The notes beneath the pieces are model-generated. The model made no database searches, was not told the origin of the DNA, and saw nothing but the letters and a program-made list of their open reading frames with translations. 64,000 nucleotides of DNA from Taibaiella helva (GTDB taxonomy: Bacteria; Bacteroidota; Bacteroidia; Chitinophagales; Chitinophagaceae), in the NCBI RefSeq assembly GCF_003545695.1, contig NZ_QUZZ01000013.1:62001-126000 (forward strand). Direction: 5' to 3'. Within the stretch, counting starts at the first letter, position 1, and every line of letters begins with the position of its first letter. Made by a program: the position numbers and the translations under genes. Shown one piece after another: positions 43,521 to 52,947 of the stretch.

Positions 43521-44105
43521 GTCATCCTGAATGCCACATGCTGCGCAAGCTGCATTCAGGGTCTTGATCGCACTATCATACGGAAGTGTTCTACACAGAA
43601 AAGAGATCTTTCGGTGGCGCCCGCAGCCCTCAGGATGAGCATGGTGTGTTGATACTTGGGCGCTGCTTCATCTGTAAAACTCCCCATTGTCATCCTGAAT
43701 GCAGCTTGCGCAGCATGTGAAGTGAAGGATCATGATCGCTCTATCGGTGCTACACAGAAAAAGAGATCTTTCGGTGGCGCCCGCAGACCTCAGGATGACA
43801 ATGGGGAATTGATACCTGGGTGCTGCCTCATCTGTACAACTCCCATTATCATCCTGAATGCAGCTTGCGCAGCATGCGAAATGAAGGATCTGATCGCTCT
43901 ATCGGTGCTATATAGAAAAGAAATCCTTCGGTGGCGCCCGCAGCCCTCAGGATGACCATAGTGTGCTGATACCTGGGCGCTGCTTCATCTGTAAAACTCC
44001 CCATTGTCATCCTGAATGCAGCTTGCGCAGCATGTGGCATTCAGGATCTTGATCGCTCTATCGGTGCTATACAGAAAAGAGAGCCTTCGGTGACGCCTGC
44101 AGACT
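43521..44105. repeat. Four palindromic intergenic repeats
   Basis: Copies start at about 43521, 43689, 43848 and 44006, so the period is 158-168 bases. Each opens GTCATCCTGAATGC and closes near CTCAGGATGA, forming a long imperfect palindrome. In the second copy CCCCATTGTCATCCTGA (43682-43698) and its perfect complement (43790-43806) define a 125-base element. Shared interior words include AGCTTGCGCAGCATG and GAAAAGAGA-TCTTTCGGTGGCGCC. Short open frames across it are not genes. The stretch 43387-44236 holds only this repeat, a terminator and the kdp promoter region. Confidence 0.9.
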
Positions 44106-44151
44106 TTAGTGAAGGAATGAACAGGCTGTTCCTCCCTTCTTATTTTGAGAA

Positions 44152-44212
44152 AAGCCTATCATTTTGATAGGATCATTATAGGCTTCTTAAAGGGTTGATT
44201 TTTATTAATCAA
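44152..44212 (+). promoter_or_regulatory. Inverted repeats ahead of the kdp locus
   Basis: CCTATCA-TTT-TGATAGG (44155-44171) is a perfect palindrome nested in AAGCCTAT...ATAGGCTT (44152-44185). A separate TTGATT-TTTATT-AATCAA (44195-44212) lies 25 bases before the first gene. They are candidate regulator sites or leader RNA structures. Confidence 0.45.
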
Positions 44213-44236
44213 TTCATCTTCATTAGATTAGACAAA

Positions 44237-44653
44237 ATGGAATCGTCATGGAACGGCTTTTGGTACAGAGGGCGTGTACCAACAAACGTTGCAATGAATC
44301 ATTTTGAAGCGGCCGATATGATCGCCACAGAGATCCCCGAAGTCAGGAAAGAAATTGCTGCGGTAATGACCCGCAAAAACCCTTTCCAGCTCATCACCAT
44401 CTTTACCCGGCATACCCGTAAGATGATCGATCAGCACAATATGTCTATGATCGACAAATGCATGAAGCTGATGGACCGCCTTTACTATAAGGGCGACCAA
44501 CTGGTGCGCACGGCCATTGAAAACATCTTTGTCTATCGCCTGGGTAGCATGGTCGCCACTTGCGACACCGCCGAAAGGCGCAATATTATGGCCAGCATCC
44601 CCGGCAATCTTTACTCCGTATACGTGCGTCAATTCTATCGTTCGGGCATCTAA
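44237..44653 (+). CDS. Small soluble protein heading the kdp locus
   Basis: 138 residues from the ATG at 44237 (MESSWNGFWYRGRVPTN). Helical, no signal peptide or membrane helix: NHFEAADMIATEIPEVRKEIAAVMTRKNPFQLITIFTRHTRKMIDQHNMSMIDKCMKLMDRLYYKGDQLVRTAIENIFVYRL. I may recall it as a conserved DUF type seen beside kdp genes in relatives but cannot confirm. It ends 12 bases before the 27-residue peptide gene and is surely co-transcribed with kdpFABC. It may take part in assembly or regulation of the transporter. Confidence 0.75.
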   Translation: MESSWNGFWYRGRVPTNVAMNHFEAADMIATEIPEVRKEIAAVMTRKNPFQLITIFTRHTRKMIDQHNMSMIDKCMKLMDRLYYKGDQLVRTAIENIFVYRLGSMVATCDTAERRNIMASIPGNLYSVYVRQFYRSGI

Positions 44654-44665
44654 AAATTCTTTCTT

Positions 44666-44749
44666 ATGCTTACTGCTTTATTGGTCCTGGCAGGCCTGGC
44701 CTGCTTCGGACTCTTCTTCAAGTCTATCGGTTTTTTTGAAAAAATCTAA
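44666..44749 (+). CDS. 27-residue membrane peptide of the kdp locus
   Basis: ATG at 44666 and TAA at 44747 encode a single hydrophobic helix, MLTALLVLAGLACFGLFFKS, ending in IGFFEKI. It lies 12 bases after the preceding gene and 10 before kdpF. It is not KdpF: the family end PEKF appears in the next frame. Too short for most gene callers. It is a plausible extra small subunit; no function is known to me. Confidence 0.7.
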   Translation: MLTALLVLAGLACFGLFFKSIGFFEKI

Positions 44750-44759
44750 TCTCAGCACA

Positions 44760-44837
44760 ATGATCGCCCTGTTTATAATCGCCCTCCTGGTATTCGGCTA
44801 TATGTGCTATGTGCTGCTGAAGCCGGAAAAATTCTAA
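44760..44837 (+). CDS. kdpF: Potassium-transporting ATPase small subunit KdpF
   Basis: 25 residues, one membrane helix: MIALFIIALLVFGYMCYVLL ending KPEKF. The Tyr/Leu-rich helix and C-terminal PEKF are the KdpF signature. KdpF stabilises the KdpABC complex in the inner membrane. 17 bases before kdpA. Confidence 0.9.
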   Translation: MIALFIIALLVFGYMCYVLLKPEKF

Positions 44838-44854
44838 GCCTGTTTTAAAATCTT

Positions 44855-46552
44855 ATGGAATCAATGAATACGGAAATACTGGGCATACTTGCCATGTTCC
44901 TCATCACCCTGCTGCTGGCCCTGCCACTGGGTAAGTATATCGCCCGGATCTATGACGGCCAGCGCACTTTTCTCGATCCCGTACTGGGGCCGGTAGAGCG
45001 CCTGTTCTTCCGGATCAGTGGTATCGACCCCAACGAAGGCTGGAGCTGGCAGAAGAACCTGGTGGCGCTGCTGGTGATCAACGGGGTATGGTTCCTGCTG
45101 GGCATGTTTATCCTGATGAACATGAACTGGCTGCCGCTCAATCCCGACCACAACCCCAGCCAGGGCGCGCACCTGGCCTTCAATACCACAATCTCTTTCC
45201 TGGTCAACTGTAACCTCCAGCACTACTCCGGCGAATCGGGCATAAGCTACCTGGGACAGCTTTACCTCATGTTCCTCCAGTTTACGACGGCCGCCACAGG
45301 TATGGCCGGCGCGGCGCTGCTGTTCCGTGCGCTGCGCAAGGGAACGCACAAGACCTATGGTAACTTTTTCAGCGACTACTTAAAGACCTGCACCCGCATC
45401 CTGCTGCCGCTGTGCCTGGTTATGGGCGTAATGCTGCTCTTTTGCGGCACGCCCATGACAATGGAAGGCAAGCAGCAAATGACCGGCCTGCAGGGCGATA
45501 CGCTACAGGTATCTACCGGCCCGGTAGCCGCCTTCGTTCCGATCAAGCACCTGGGTACCAACGGCGGCGGCTTTTTCGGCGCCAACAGCGCGCATCCCCT
45601 GGAGAATCCCGGCTATGGCAGCAATATGATCGAAATGGTGGCGCAAATGCTCATCCCTTTTGCCATGATCTTCGCCTTCGGCATCTTTATCCGTCGCAGG
45701 CGCATGGCCTGGGTGATCTTCGGCGTCATGACGCTGGGCTTCCTCGCGCTGGCTGTTCCCAATACGTATATGGAAGCGAAAGGCAACCCGGCCATAGCAC
45801 ATATGGGTATCGGCAATCAGCTTGGCAATATGGAAGGTAAGGAAGTAAGGCTGGGCGCCGCTGCAGCCGGCTACTGGAGCATTGCCACTACCGTGATCTC
45901 CACCGGTTCCATCAATTCCATGCACGACAGCCATATGCCCCTTTCGGGTATGAACGAGCTGCTGGCGATGATGATCAACTGCTTTTACGGCGGCTGCGGG
46001 GTGGGGATACTCAACTATTTTATCTTCATTATCCTTGCTGTATTTATCAGCGGGCTGATGGTGGGGCGCACGCCCGAGTTCCTCGGTAAGAAGATCGAAG
46101 CGCGGGAAATGAAGATCGCGATGATCATCGCCTTGCTGCATCCGCTGCTGATTCTTGCCGGAACCGCACTGGCAGCCGCTTTCCCGCAATACACTACGGG
46201 AACGCTGAACAATCCCGGCTTCCATGGCTTCAGCGAAATGCTGTATGAATATACCTCCAGCGCGGCCAACAATGGCAGCGGCTTCGAAGGCCTTGGCGAT
46301 AACACACCCTGGTGGAACATTACCACCGGCTTTGTCCTGATCCTGGGACGCTTCCTGCCGATCATAGGGCCTGTGGCCATTGCCGGTATCCTGGGCAGCA
46401 AGAAGTATATCCCGGAAAGCGCGGGTACCCTGCAGACCGATACCCCCACTTTCGGCTTCATGACCCTGGCGGTAATTGCGATCGTAGCGGCGCTAGCCTT
46501 TTTCCCGGCGTTAACCCTTGGTCCGATAGCCGAATTCTTCTCTTCCAAATAA
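44855..46552 (+). CDS. kdpA: Potassium-transporting ATPase subunit KdpA
   Basis: The potassium channel-like subunit of the high-affinity KdpFABC pump, 565 residues with about ten membrane segments. Pore loops carry the GxG-type filter: NCNLQHYSGE, LGTNGGGFFGANSAHPLENP, ATTVISTGSINSMHDS and YTSSAANNGSGFEGL. The start could be the ATG at 44855 or 44864. The order kdpF-kdpA-kdpB-kdpC is the usual one. The protein moves potassium into the pump from the periplasm. Confidence 0.97.
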   Translation: MESMNTEILGILAMFLITLLLALPLGKYIARIYDGQRTFLDPVLGPVERLFFRISGIDPNEGWSWQKNLVALLVINGVWFLLGMFILMNMNWLPLNPDHNPSQGAHLAFNTTISFLVNCNLQHYSGESGISYLGQLYLMFLQFTTAATGMAGAALLFRALRKGTHKTYGNFFSDYLKTCTRILLPLCLVMGVMLLFCGTPMTMEGKQQMTGLQGDTLQVSTGPVAAFVPIKHLGTNGGGFFGANSAHPLENPGYGSNMIEMVAQMLIPFAMIFAFGIFIRRRRMAWVIFGVMTLGFLALAVPNTYMEAKGNPAIAHMGIGNQLGNMEGKEVRLGAAAAGYWSIATTVISTGSINSMHDSHMPLSGMNELLAMMINCFYGGCGVGILNYFIFIILAVFISGLMVGRTPEFLGKKIEAREMKIAMIIALLHPLLILAGTALAAAFPQYTTGTLNNPGFHGFSEMLYEYTSSAANNGSGFEGLGDNTPWWNITTGFVLILGRFLPIIGPVAIAGILGSKKYIPESAGTLQTDTPTFGFMTLAVIAIVAALAFFPALTLGPIAEFFSSK

Positions 46553-46564
46553 ACAAGCATTGTA

Positions 46565-48577
46565 ATGAAACCCCAGCATAAATCTTTATTTCAAAAGGAA
46601 CTGGTAGGCGAGGCTTTGCGGCAATCCTTCGTGAAGCTGAACCCCAGGACCCTTTTCCGCAACCCGGTAATGTTTACCGTATGGATCGGAACCCTTATTA
46701 TGTTCTTTGTATGCCTGTGGATACTGGCAGGAGAAAAAGGGCAGGGTAGCTTCGGCTATAACCTTATCGTATTCCTGGTGCTGCTGCTCACGTTGCTGTT
46801 CGCCAATTTTGCCGAAGCTATCGCCGAGGCCAGGGGTAAAGCCCAGGCCGACAGCCTGCGGAAGACGAGGGAAGAAACACCTGCCCGCCTGGCCACTGGT
46901 AAGACAGTATCTTCCGCTGAGCTGCGCAAAGGCGATATGTTTATCTGCGAAGCCGGCGATATTATCCCCGCCGACGGCGAGATCGTAGAAGGCCTGGCCA
47001 CCATCGATGAAAGCGCTATTACCGGCGAATCGGCGCCGGTGATCCGTGAGGCCGGCGGCGACAAAAGCAGCGTGACCGGCGGCACCAAAGTGCTGTCCGA
47101 TAAGATCAAAGTACAGGTAACCACCCAGCCCGGCGAGAGCTTCCTCGACAAGATGATCGCGCTGGTAGAAGGCGCCAGCAGACAGAAAACACCCAACGAG
47201 ATCGCCCTTACCATTCTCCTCGCCGGCTTTACGCTGGTGTTCGTGATCGTATGCACCACGCTGAAGCCTTTCGGCGACTTTGCCAACATTACCATCACTA
47301 TCGCTTCCTTCATCGCCTTATTCGTATGCCTTATCCCGACCACGATCGGCGGCTTGCTGTCTGCCATCGGCATCGCCGGTATGGATCGTGCGCTCAGGGC
47401 CAATGTGATCACCAAGAGCGGTAAGGCTGTAGAAACAGCGGGCGACATCGATGTGCTGCTGCTGGATAAGACCGGCACCATTACCATCGGCAACCGCAGA
47501 GCCACACATTTTTACCCGGCGGCCGGAATAGAAGAAAAACGCTTTGTCCGCGCCTCAGTGCTCAGCTCTATGGCCGATGAGACACCCGAAGGCAAGTCCA
47601 TCATCGAATTGGCCAAGACAGATCCGCTCAGCTATGCTGCCCCCGAACCCCGCTTCGTTAAGTTCACTGCAGAGACCCGTTGCTCCGGCATCGACTTTGG
47701 CGATACCCGTATCCGTAAGGGCGCTACCGACGCTATACGCAACATCGTTACCCGTGCGGGCAATGTTTTCCCGGCCGGTATTGAAGAGCAGGTAAAGCAG
47801 ATCTCCGGCAACGGCGGTACTCCCCTGGTCGTATCGGAAAATGAGCAGGCTATCGGCGTGATCGAACTGCAGGACATTATCAAGCCCGGTATCCAGGAAC
47901 GTTTTCAGCGCTTGCGTAAAATGGGGATCAAAACGGTTATGGTTACGGGCGACAACCCGCTTACCGCAAAATACATTGCTGAAAAGGCCGGTGTGGACGA
48001 CTTCATCGCCGAGGCCAAACCGGAAGACAAGATGAACTATATCCGTCGTGAACAATCGGAAGGCCGCCTGGTGGCCATGATGGGCGATGGTACCAACGAT
48101 GCGCCGGCACTGGCCCAGGCCGATGTGGGCGTGGCTATGAACAGCGGTACCCAGGCAGCCAAGGAAGCCGGTAATATGGTGGATCTCGACAACGACCCGA
48201 CCAAGCTGATCGAAGTCGTGGAGATTGGCAAGCAGCTCCTGATGACCCGGGGCACGCTCACCACCTTTTCGATAGCCAACGACGTGGCCAAGTACTTTGC
48301 GATCATCCCGGCCTTGTTCATTACCGCCGTTCCGGCATTGCAGGGGCTCAACATTATGGCCCTGCACAGCCCGCAGAGCGCCATTCTTTCAGCTGTGATC
48401 TTTAATGCAGTGATCATTCCTTTGCTGATCCCGCTGGCCCTCAAAGGTGTGGCCTATAAGCCTATCGGCGCTTCGGCCCTGCTGCGTCGCAATCTTTTCC
48501 TCTATGGCCTGGGCGGCATCATCGTTCCTTTTATCGGGATCAAGCTGATCGATATGATCGTAAGCCTGTTCCTCTGA
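46565..48577 (+). CDS. kdpB: Potassium-transporting P-type ATPase subunit KdpB
   Basis: The ATP-hydrolysing P-type subunit, 670 residues. The phosphorylation motif is DKTGT with Asp301, preceded by the actuator TGES and followed by the nucleotide-binding KGATDAI and [20 protein letters not shown], and the hinge [31 protein letters not shown]. About seven membrane segments. 12 bases after kdpA, 31 before kdpC. Full length. Confidence 0.98.
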   Translation: MKPQHKSLFQKELVGEALRQSFVKLNPRTLFRNPVMFTVWIGTLIMFFVCLWILAGEKGQGSFGYNLIVFLVLLLTLLFANFAEAIAEARGKAQADSLRKTREETPARLATGKTVSSAELRKGDMFICEAGDIIPADGEIVEGLATIDESAITGESAPVIREAGGDKSSVTGGTKVLSDKIKVQVTTQPGESFLDKMIALVEGASRQKTPNEIALTILLAGFTLVFVIVCTTLKPFGDFANITITIASFIALFVCLIPTTIGGLLSAIGIAGMDRALRANVITKSGKAVETAGDIDVLLLDKTGTITIGNRRATHFYPAAGIEEKRFVRASVLSSMADETPEGKSIIELAKTDPLSYAAPEPRFVKFTAETRCSGIDFGDTRIRKGATDAIRNIVTRAGNVFPAGIEEQVKQISGNGGTPLVVSENEQAIGVIELQDIIKPGIQERFQRLRKMGIKTVMVTGDNPLTAKYIAEKAGVDDFIAEAKPEDKMNYIRREQSEGRLVAMMGDGTNDAPALAQADVGVAMNSGTQAAKEAGNMVDLDNDPTKLIEVVEIGKQLLMTRGTLTTFSIANDVAKYFAIIPALFITAVPALQGLNIMALHSPQSAILSAVIFNAVIIPLLIPLALKGVAYKPIGASALLRRNLFLYGLGGIIVPFIGIKLIDMIVSLFL

Positions 48578-48608
48578 GTCTTTTTTTCTTACTCATAAGC
48601 ATTCAACA

Positions 48609-49169
48609 ATGAAACAATTCCTCTGGCCTTCCATCAAGCTTACTTTATTAAGCCTCCTCCTGCTCTCCGGCGTCTATACGCTTATCCTGCTGGGCGTCGC
48701 ACAACTGGCGCCCGGCAAGGGAAAGGGCGAGCTGATCGCATGGAAAGGAAAGACGTATTACGCCAATATCGGCCAATCCTTTACCGACGACCGCTACTTC
48801 TGGTCCCGGCCTTCGGCTGTGGGTTACAATGCATCGGGCAGTGGCGGCAGCAATAAAGGGCCCAATAATCCCGAATACCTGCAGACCGTAAAAGACCGTA
48901 TCGACAGCTTCCTGGTGCACAACCCGGATATCGGCCGGGCGCAGATCCCGGTGGACCTGGTAACTGCCAGCGGCAGTGGGCTCGATCCCGATATCTCCCT
49001 GCAGGCCGCCAAAGTGCAGGCGCCCCGTATCGCCCGCCTGCGCGGCATTCCCGAGACCAGTCTGCTGGCGCTCATCGACAAACAGACGGAGCAACCCCTG
49101 CTGGGACTGTTCGGGCCGGCAAAGCTAAATGTGCTCCGGCTCAACATGGCCCTGGACAACCTGAAATAA
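48609..49169 (+). CDS. kdpC: Potassium-transporting ATPase subunit KdpC
   Basis: 186 residues: one N-terminal membrane helix (LTLLSLLLLSGVYTLILLGVAQL) and a periplasmic domain with FWSRPSAVGYNASGSGGSNKGPNNPEYL and PVDLVTASGSGLDPDISLQAAKVQAPRIARLRG, the KdpC core. It supports potassium capture and complex stability. It is followed after 27 bases by the first porin. Confidence 0.97.
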   Translation: MKQFLWPSIKLTLLSLLLLSGVYTLILLGVAQLAPGKGKGELIAWKGKTYYANIGQSFTDDRYFWSRPSAVGYNASGSGGSNKGPNNPEYLQTVKDRIDSFLVHNPDIGRAQIPVDLVTASGSGLDPDISLQAAKVQAPRIARLRGIPETSLLALIDKQTEQPLLGLFGPAKLNVLRLNMALDNLK

Positions 49170-49196
49170 AGCGATTCCTAAGATCAACGACCAACA

Positions 49197-50309
49197 ATGA
49201 AAAGAACCTTTTTTAATCTTATCCTGATAGGCTGCTGCCAGGCGGCTTCCGCCCAGCTGGTAGAATTTGCGCCCACCGGCGATACCGACCAGGCCAAAGT
49301 AACGCTGGAAGGCTATATCGACGCCTATTTTGCTTTCGATGGCGCGCAGCCCAGCGATGCCAACCGTTCCTACTTCGTATCCCAGTCACGGCACAATGAG
49401 TTCAACATTAATATGGCTTACATCAGCCTTAAGTTCAGCTCCGAAAGAGTACGTGCTACCTTTACACCAGGCTTCGGCACTTATATGAATGCCAACTACG
49501 CGGCGGAAAGAATGACGCTGAAGAATATTATCGAGGCCAATGTCGGCGTGCGCCTGTTGAAGCATAAAGACATCTGGCTCGATGCCGGTGTGCTGCCTTC
49601 GCCTTATACCAACGAGACCGCAATCTCTTTCGATCAGCTTACTTACAGCCGCTCTTTCGCACCGGAATATGTGCCTTATTACCTCAGCGGCGCCCGGCTG
49701 ACGCTGCCCTTATCGGCAAAGATCAACCTCTACCTGTACCTGCTCAACGGCTGGCAGACCATAGAGGATAGCAACACCCCGCTGGCCTTCGGCAGCCAGC
49801 TGGAATACAAGCCCGGCAATAAGCTGAGCCTCTACCTGAATACTTATTACGGCAACGAGCATTCAGCCGCCGCTCCGGCCAACCGCGAGCGGTATTTCAT
49901 CGACGGCTATGCCTTGTACAATCCCACTTCCCGGCTCAACCTCAGCTTCTCGGCCTATGCCGGTAACCAGGTAAGAAAAGACGATGGGCGCGACAACCGC
50001 AGCGACAATCTTTGGTGGCAGGTCAATGCAGCCGCACGTTATATCTTTGCACCACGGCAATCGTTCTCGGCAAGGGTAGAATATTTCAGCGATCCTAAAG
50101 AGGTGATGATCGTGCCGGTTACGGGCGTAAAAGGCTTTGATGCCGCCAGCGGCTCCCTGGGCTATAACTTGTCTGTAACCCGCAATGTGCTGTTCCGGCT
50201 GGAAGGACGCTATTTCCTTTCCTCCAGGGAAGTATTCGGCAGCCCGGGCGACGGACCGGGCAAAAAGGACAATTACCTGCTCATTAGTGGTCTCACTGTT
50301 AAATTCTGA
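49197..50309 (+). CDS. Outer membrane porin of the kdp locus (beta-barrel porin-2 type), first copy
   Basis: 370 residues: signal peptide MKRTFFNLILIGCCQAASA-QLVEF, then many amphipathic strands (LEGYIDAYFAFDGAQ, FNINMAYISLKFSSERVRATFTPGFGTYM, YVPYYLSGARLTLPLSAKINLYLYLLNGWQTI) and a C-terminal aromatic strand (YLLISGLTVKF). This matches the putative beta-barrel porin-2 family (OmpL-like), found beside nutrient and ion transporters. It probably lets potassium reach the periplasm at low concentration. In the operon with kdpC and a second porin. Confidence 0.85.
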   Translation: MKRTFFNLILIGCCQAASAQLVEFAPTGDTDQAKVTLEGYIDAYFAFDGAQPSDANRSYFVSQSRHNEFNINMAYISLKFSSERVRATFTPGFGTYMNANYAAERMTLKNIIEANVGVRLLKHKDIWLDAGVLPSPYTNETAISFDQLTYSRSFAPEYVPYYLSGARLTLPLSAKINLYLYLLNGWQTIEDSNTPLAFGSQLEYKPGNKLSLYLNTYYGNEHSAAAPANRERYFIDGYALYNPTSRLNLSFSAYAGNQVRKDDGRDNRSDNLWWQVNAAARYIFAPRQSFSARVEYFSDPKEVMIVPVTGVKGFDAASGSLGYNLSVTRNVLFRLEGRYFLSSREVFGSPGDGPGKKDNYLLISGLTVKF

Positions 50310-50348
50310 TCCCGTAAATCTTATTTCTTTAAAGCATTTTTCTTAAAA

Positions 50349-51677
50349 ATGAAACGTCATTTCCTTAGCTCCCTTTGTTTGACCCTTGCCCTGTCGGCCC
50401 CTGTACTGGCCCAGGAGGATACCACTGCACCTGCGCCCAAGATACCTTTCGACGGTTATGACCTGAGCTGGATCAACGGCCAGAACCGGCAAACCGATTT
50501 TCCCCTGACGCTGAAAGACGGCAAAGGAGAAACGATACTGACCGCAGTCGCTTATGTCGATGCTTATTTCAATTACGACTTCAACCGTCCCCAGGACAAT
50601 ACACACACCATCTCCTCGGCGATCGGCCGCAGCAACGAGTTTACCATCAATATGGCCAGCCTCGGCGTGGAAACCAATTATAAGAACATTATCGGAAGGC
50701 TCTGGCTGCAGGTAGGACAAATGGGCGCCATTGTGCAGGACCTGGACGGCACCGTGAGCCATGGCCGCAATACCAGCCTCGCCAACCTGAAATACATCAG
50801 GGAAGCAGCCGCCGGCTACCACTTCAATAAGTGGTACGGCATCAATGTGGAGATGGGTATCTTTATGAGCTATATCGGGCTGGAAAGCTATGTGCTGGGC
50901 GAGAACTGGAGCTACCAGCGCAGCCTGGCCTGCGATTTCACGCCCTTTTATTTCCAGGGCGCCAGGCTGCAGGTCTATCCTTCCAAAAAGTACAAAACAG
51001 AGCTGTGGCTGCTGAACGGCTGGCAAAGCTATAACGGCTGGAATTCGGGCATCGGTATCGGCAACTCCAACTATTACCGCCCCAATGAGAACATACAGCT
51101 GGTGGCCAATTTTTACCTGAACGGACAAGACACCCGCAACAATCCCAGGGTGCGCCGCTTTCATCACGACAACAGCATAGTAGCCCGTTATTACAAGCGT
51201 AAGGATAGCAAGGGCATATCCCAGGCGGCTTTCAGCATCAACAATCACTATGGTTTCCAGAGCGGCGGCGGGGTAAAGGCCAGCGAGAATTATATGCTGG
51301 GTACCTCGATCGCCAACCGCGTCTGGTTTTGCCGGAACAAGCTGGCCGTAACCCTGCGCGGCGATGTGGTAACCAATCCCGGCGCCTACCTGGCGTTTTC
51401 GCCTTCGCCGGTAGCGGACAATGATTTCAACGACGCCCTGGCTGCCGGTAAAGACCTGCGCATGTTCCAGGGAACAGTGACCTTTGATGTGATGCCCAGC
51501 CAGTTTATGACCTTCAGGCTGGAATACGGCTACCGGAGCAGCAATATACCATATTTCGCGGGCCGGGGCGGCACTACCAGTCCCGACGGCTGGGTGGATA
51601 CCCCCGTGGGTACCTGGCGCCCCGACCTGCAGAAGACCGACAGCCGATTAACGTTGTCGATGAACTTTAGATTATAA
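50349..51677 (+). CDS. Outer membrane porin of the kdp locus (beta-barrel porin-2 type), second copy
   Basis: 442 residues: signal peptide MKRHFLSSLCLTLALSAPVLA-QED, a polar linker, then a barrel with the family features YVDAYFNYDFNRPQDNTHTISSAIGRSNEFTINMASLGVETNYKN, NGWQSYNGWNSGIGIGNSNYY and a C-terminal RLTLSMNFRL. It resembles the first copy in strand order but is longer, with extra loops. It ends the structural part of the kdp operon. A REP-like palindrome (51684-51709) and about 145 bases follow before kdpD. Confidence 0.82.
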   Translation: MKRHFLSSLCLTLALSAPVLAQEDTTAPAPKIPFDGYDLSWINGQNRQTDFPLTLKDGKGETILTAVAYVDAYFNYDFNRPQDNTHTISSAIGRSNEFTINMASLGVETNYKNIIGRLWLQVGQMGAIVQDLDGTVSHGRNTSLANLKYIREAAAGYHFNKWYGINVEMGIFMSYIGLESYVLGENWSYQRSLACDFTPFYFQGARLQVYPSKKYKTELWLLNGWQSYNGWNSGIGIGNSNYYRPNENIQLVANFYLNGQDTRNNPRVRRFHHDNSIVARYYKRKDSKGISQAAFSINNHYGFQSGGGVKASENYMLGTSIANRVWFCRNKLAVTLRGDVVTNPGAYLAFSPSPVADNDFNDALAAGKDLRMFQGTVTFDVMPSQFMTFRLEYGYRSSNIPYFAGRGGTTSPDGWVDTPVGTWRPDLQKTDSRLTLSMNFRL

Positions 51678-51683
51678 TCCTCG

Positions 51684-51709
51684 TCACCCTGAGCGAAGTC
51701 GAGGGGTGA
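51684..51709. repeat. REP-like palindrome (CACCCTGAGCGAAGTCGA type)
   Basis: TCACCC and GGGTGA enclose CTGAGCGAAGTCGA-type core sequence in the gap after the second porin gene. This is the widely dispersed intergenic palindrome of bacterial genomes (recollection). It is separate from the repeats at 43.5 kb, but similar in type. Confidence 0.6.
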
Positions 51710-51822
51710 GCGGGCAGGCTGGGCTACATTTTTTGTCGTACTTTGACTGTACTCAGTAAAACAAAACTTTTGTTCCGGGTTTCCATCCCGGCTATGTCCA
51801 CATAATAAAAAAACCTGCAGCC

Positions 51823-52947
51823 ATGTCCGAAGACAGGAAAACGGCAGAGCATTTTTTGAACCTCATCAAGCGGTCGAGGAGGGGCAAATTCAAGATCTAT
51901 ATCGGCATGAGCGCCGGTGTGGGCAAGACCTTCAGGATGCTGCAGGAAGCAAAAGCCCTGCTGAAAAACGGAATAGATGTCAAGATCGGCTATATCGAAA
52001 CGCATAATCGTGCCGAGACGGCGGCTCTGCTGGAAGGCCTGCCGGTGATCCCGCGGCGGAAGCTGTTTTACAAAGGTAAGGCGCTGGAAGAGCTGGACCT
52101 TCCGGCCATCATCAACCTCAGGCCCGAAGTAGTGATCGTCGACGAGCTGGCGCACAGCAATATCGAAGGCAGCAAGAATGAAAAGCGCTGGCAGGATGTG
52201 ATGGAAGTGCTTGATGCAGGTATTAATGTCATCAGCGCTGTAAACATACAGCATATCGAAAGCCTGCATGAAGAAGTAAAGAACATAACCGGCGTCGATG
52301 TTACCGAGCGTATACCGGATAAGGTGCTGGGCATGGCCGATGAAGTGGTCAATATCGACCTTACGGCCGAAGAGCTGATCGACCGGCTGAGAGAAGGCAA
52401 GATCTACCCGGCGGATAAGGTACAGACTGCACTCAACAACTTCTTCCGCAACGAGCACATCCTGCAGCTGAGGGAGCTGGCTTTGAAAGAAGTGGCCGGG
52501 CAGGTGGTGCGGCAGGTTGAGACGACTGTGCTGAAGCATCCCGGTATAAAGCGGGAGCGCTTCCTGGCCTGCATCGGCAGCAACAGCAGCAAAGCCAAGC
52601 GGGTGATCCGCAAAACAGCCCGCCTGGCCGGCTATTATAATGGGGAATGGCGAGTGCTGTATGTACAGACACCACGTGAAAATCCGGATAAGATCGCGTT
52701 GGACAAGCAGCGGATGCTTATTAACAACTTCAAGCTCGCGACCGAGCTGGGAGCCACCGTGATCCAGGTACAGAGCCGCAGCATTCCTTCGGCAATTATC
52801 GAGCAAGCCATGCAAATGAAAGTGACCACTGTGTGTATCGGGAAGCCGCATATCAGTCTTCTCGATGTAATTTTGTCGACGGGTATTTTTAATGCTCTGC
52901 TGAAAAAGCTGTCGACTGCCGACATTGACCTAATTATTTTGTCATGA
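51823..52947 (+). CDS. kdpD: KdpD-type sensory protein lacking the kinase part
   Basis: 374 residues: the cytosolic KdpD domain with Walker A GMSAGVGKTF (28-37), then VEVVIVDELAHSNIEGSKNEKRWQD and VNIQHIESLHEEVKNITGV, and a universal-stress-like region (RFLACIGSNSSKAKRVIRKTARLAGYYNGEWRVLYVQ, LATELGATVIQVQS). The four-helix membrane part, GAF and kinase domains of classic KdpD (about 890 residues) are missing. The next gene, overlapping by ATGA, supplies a histidine kinase. The sensor is thus split in two. Confidence 0.9.
   Translation: MSEDRKTAEHFLNLIKRSRRGKFKIYIGMSAGVGKTFRMLQEAKALLKNGIDVKIGYIETHNRAETAALLEGLPVIPRRKLFYKGKALEELDLPAIINLRPEVVIVDELAHSNIEGSKNEKRWQDVMEVLDAGINVISAVNIQHIESLHEEVKNITGVDVTERIPDKVLGMADEVVNIDLTAEELIDRLREGKIYPADKVQTALNNFFRNEHILQLRELALKEVAGQVVRQVETTVLKHPGIKRERFLACIGSNSSKAKRVIRKTARLAGYYNGEWRVLYVQTPRENPDKIALDKQRMLINNFKLATELGATVIQVQSRSIPSAIIEQAMQMKVTTVCIGKPHISLLDVILSTGIFNALLKKLSTADIDLIILS

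Noticed and set aside
43440-43955. Two short plus-strand open frames
   Set aside because: They lie across the palindromic repeats and a terminator and repeat the same peptide phrases, so they are by-products of the repeat.
43521-44105. Possible CRISPR array
   Set aside because: The units are 158-168 bases, palindromic and lack unique 30-40 base spacers and Cas genes.
50343-51248. A 301-codon open frame on the minus strand
   Set aside because: It mirrors the second porin and has no signal peptide or domain.
51724-52851. A 375-codon open frame on the minus strand
   Set aside because: It mirrors kdpD, which has clear domains; the reverse reading shows no recognisable protein.
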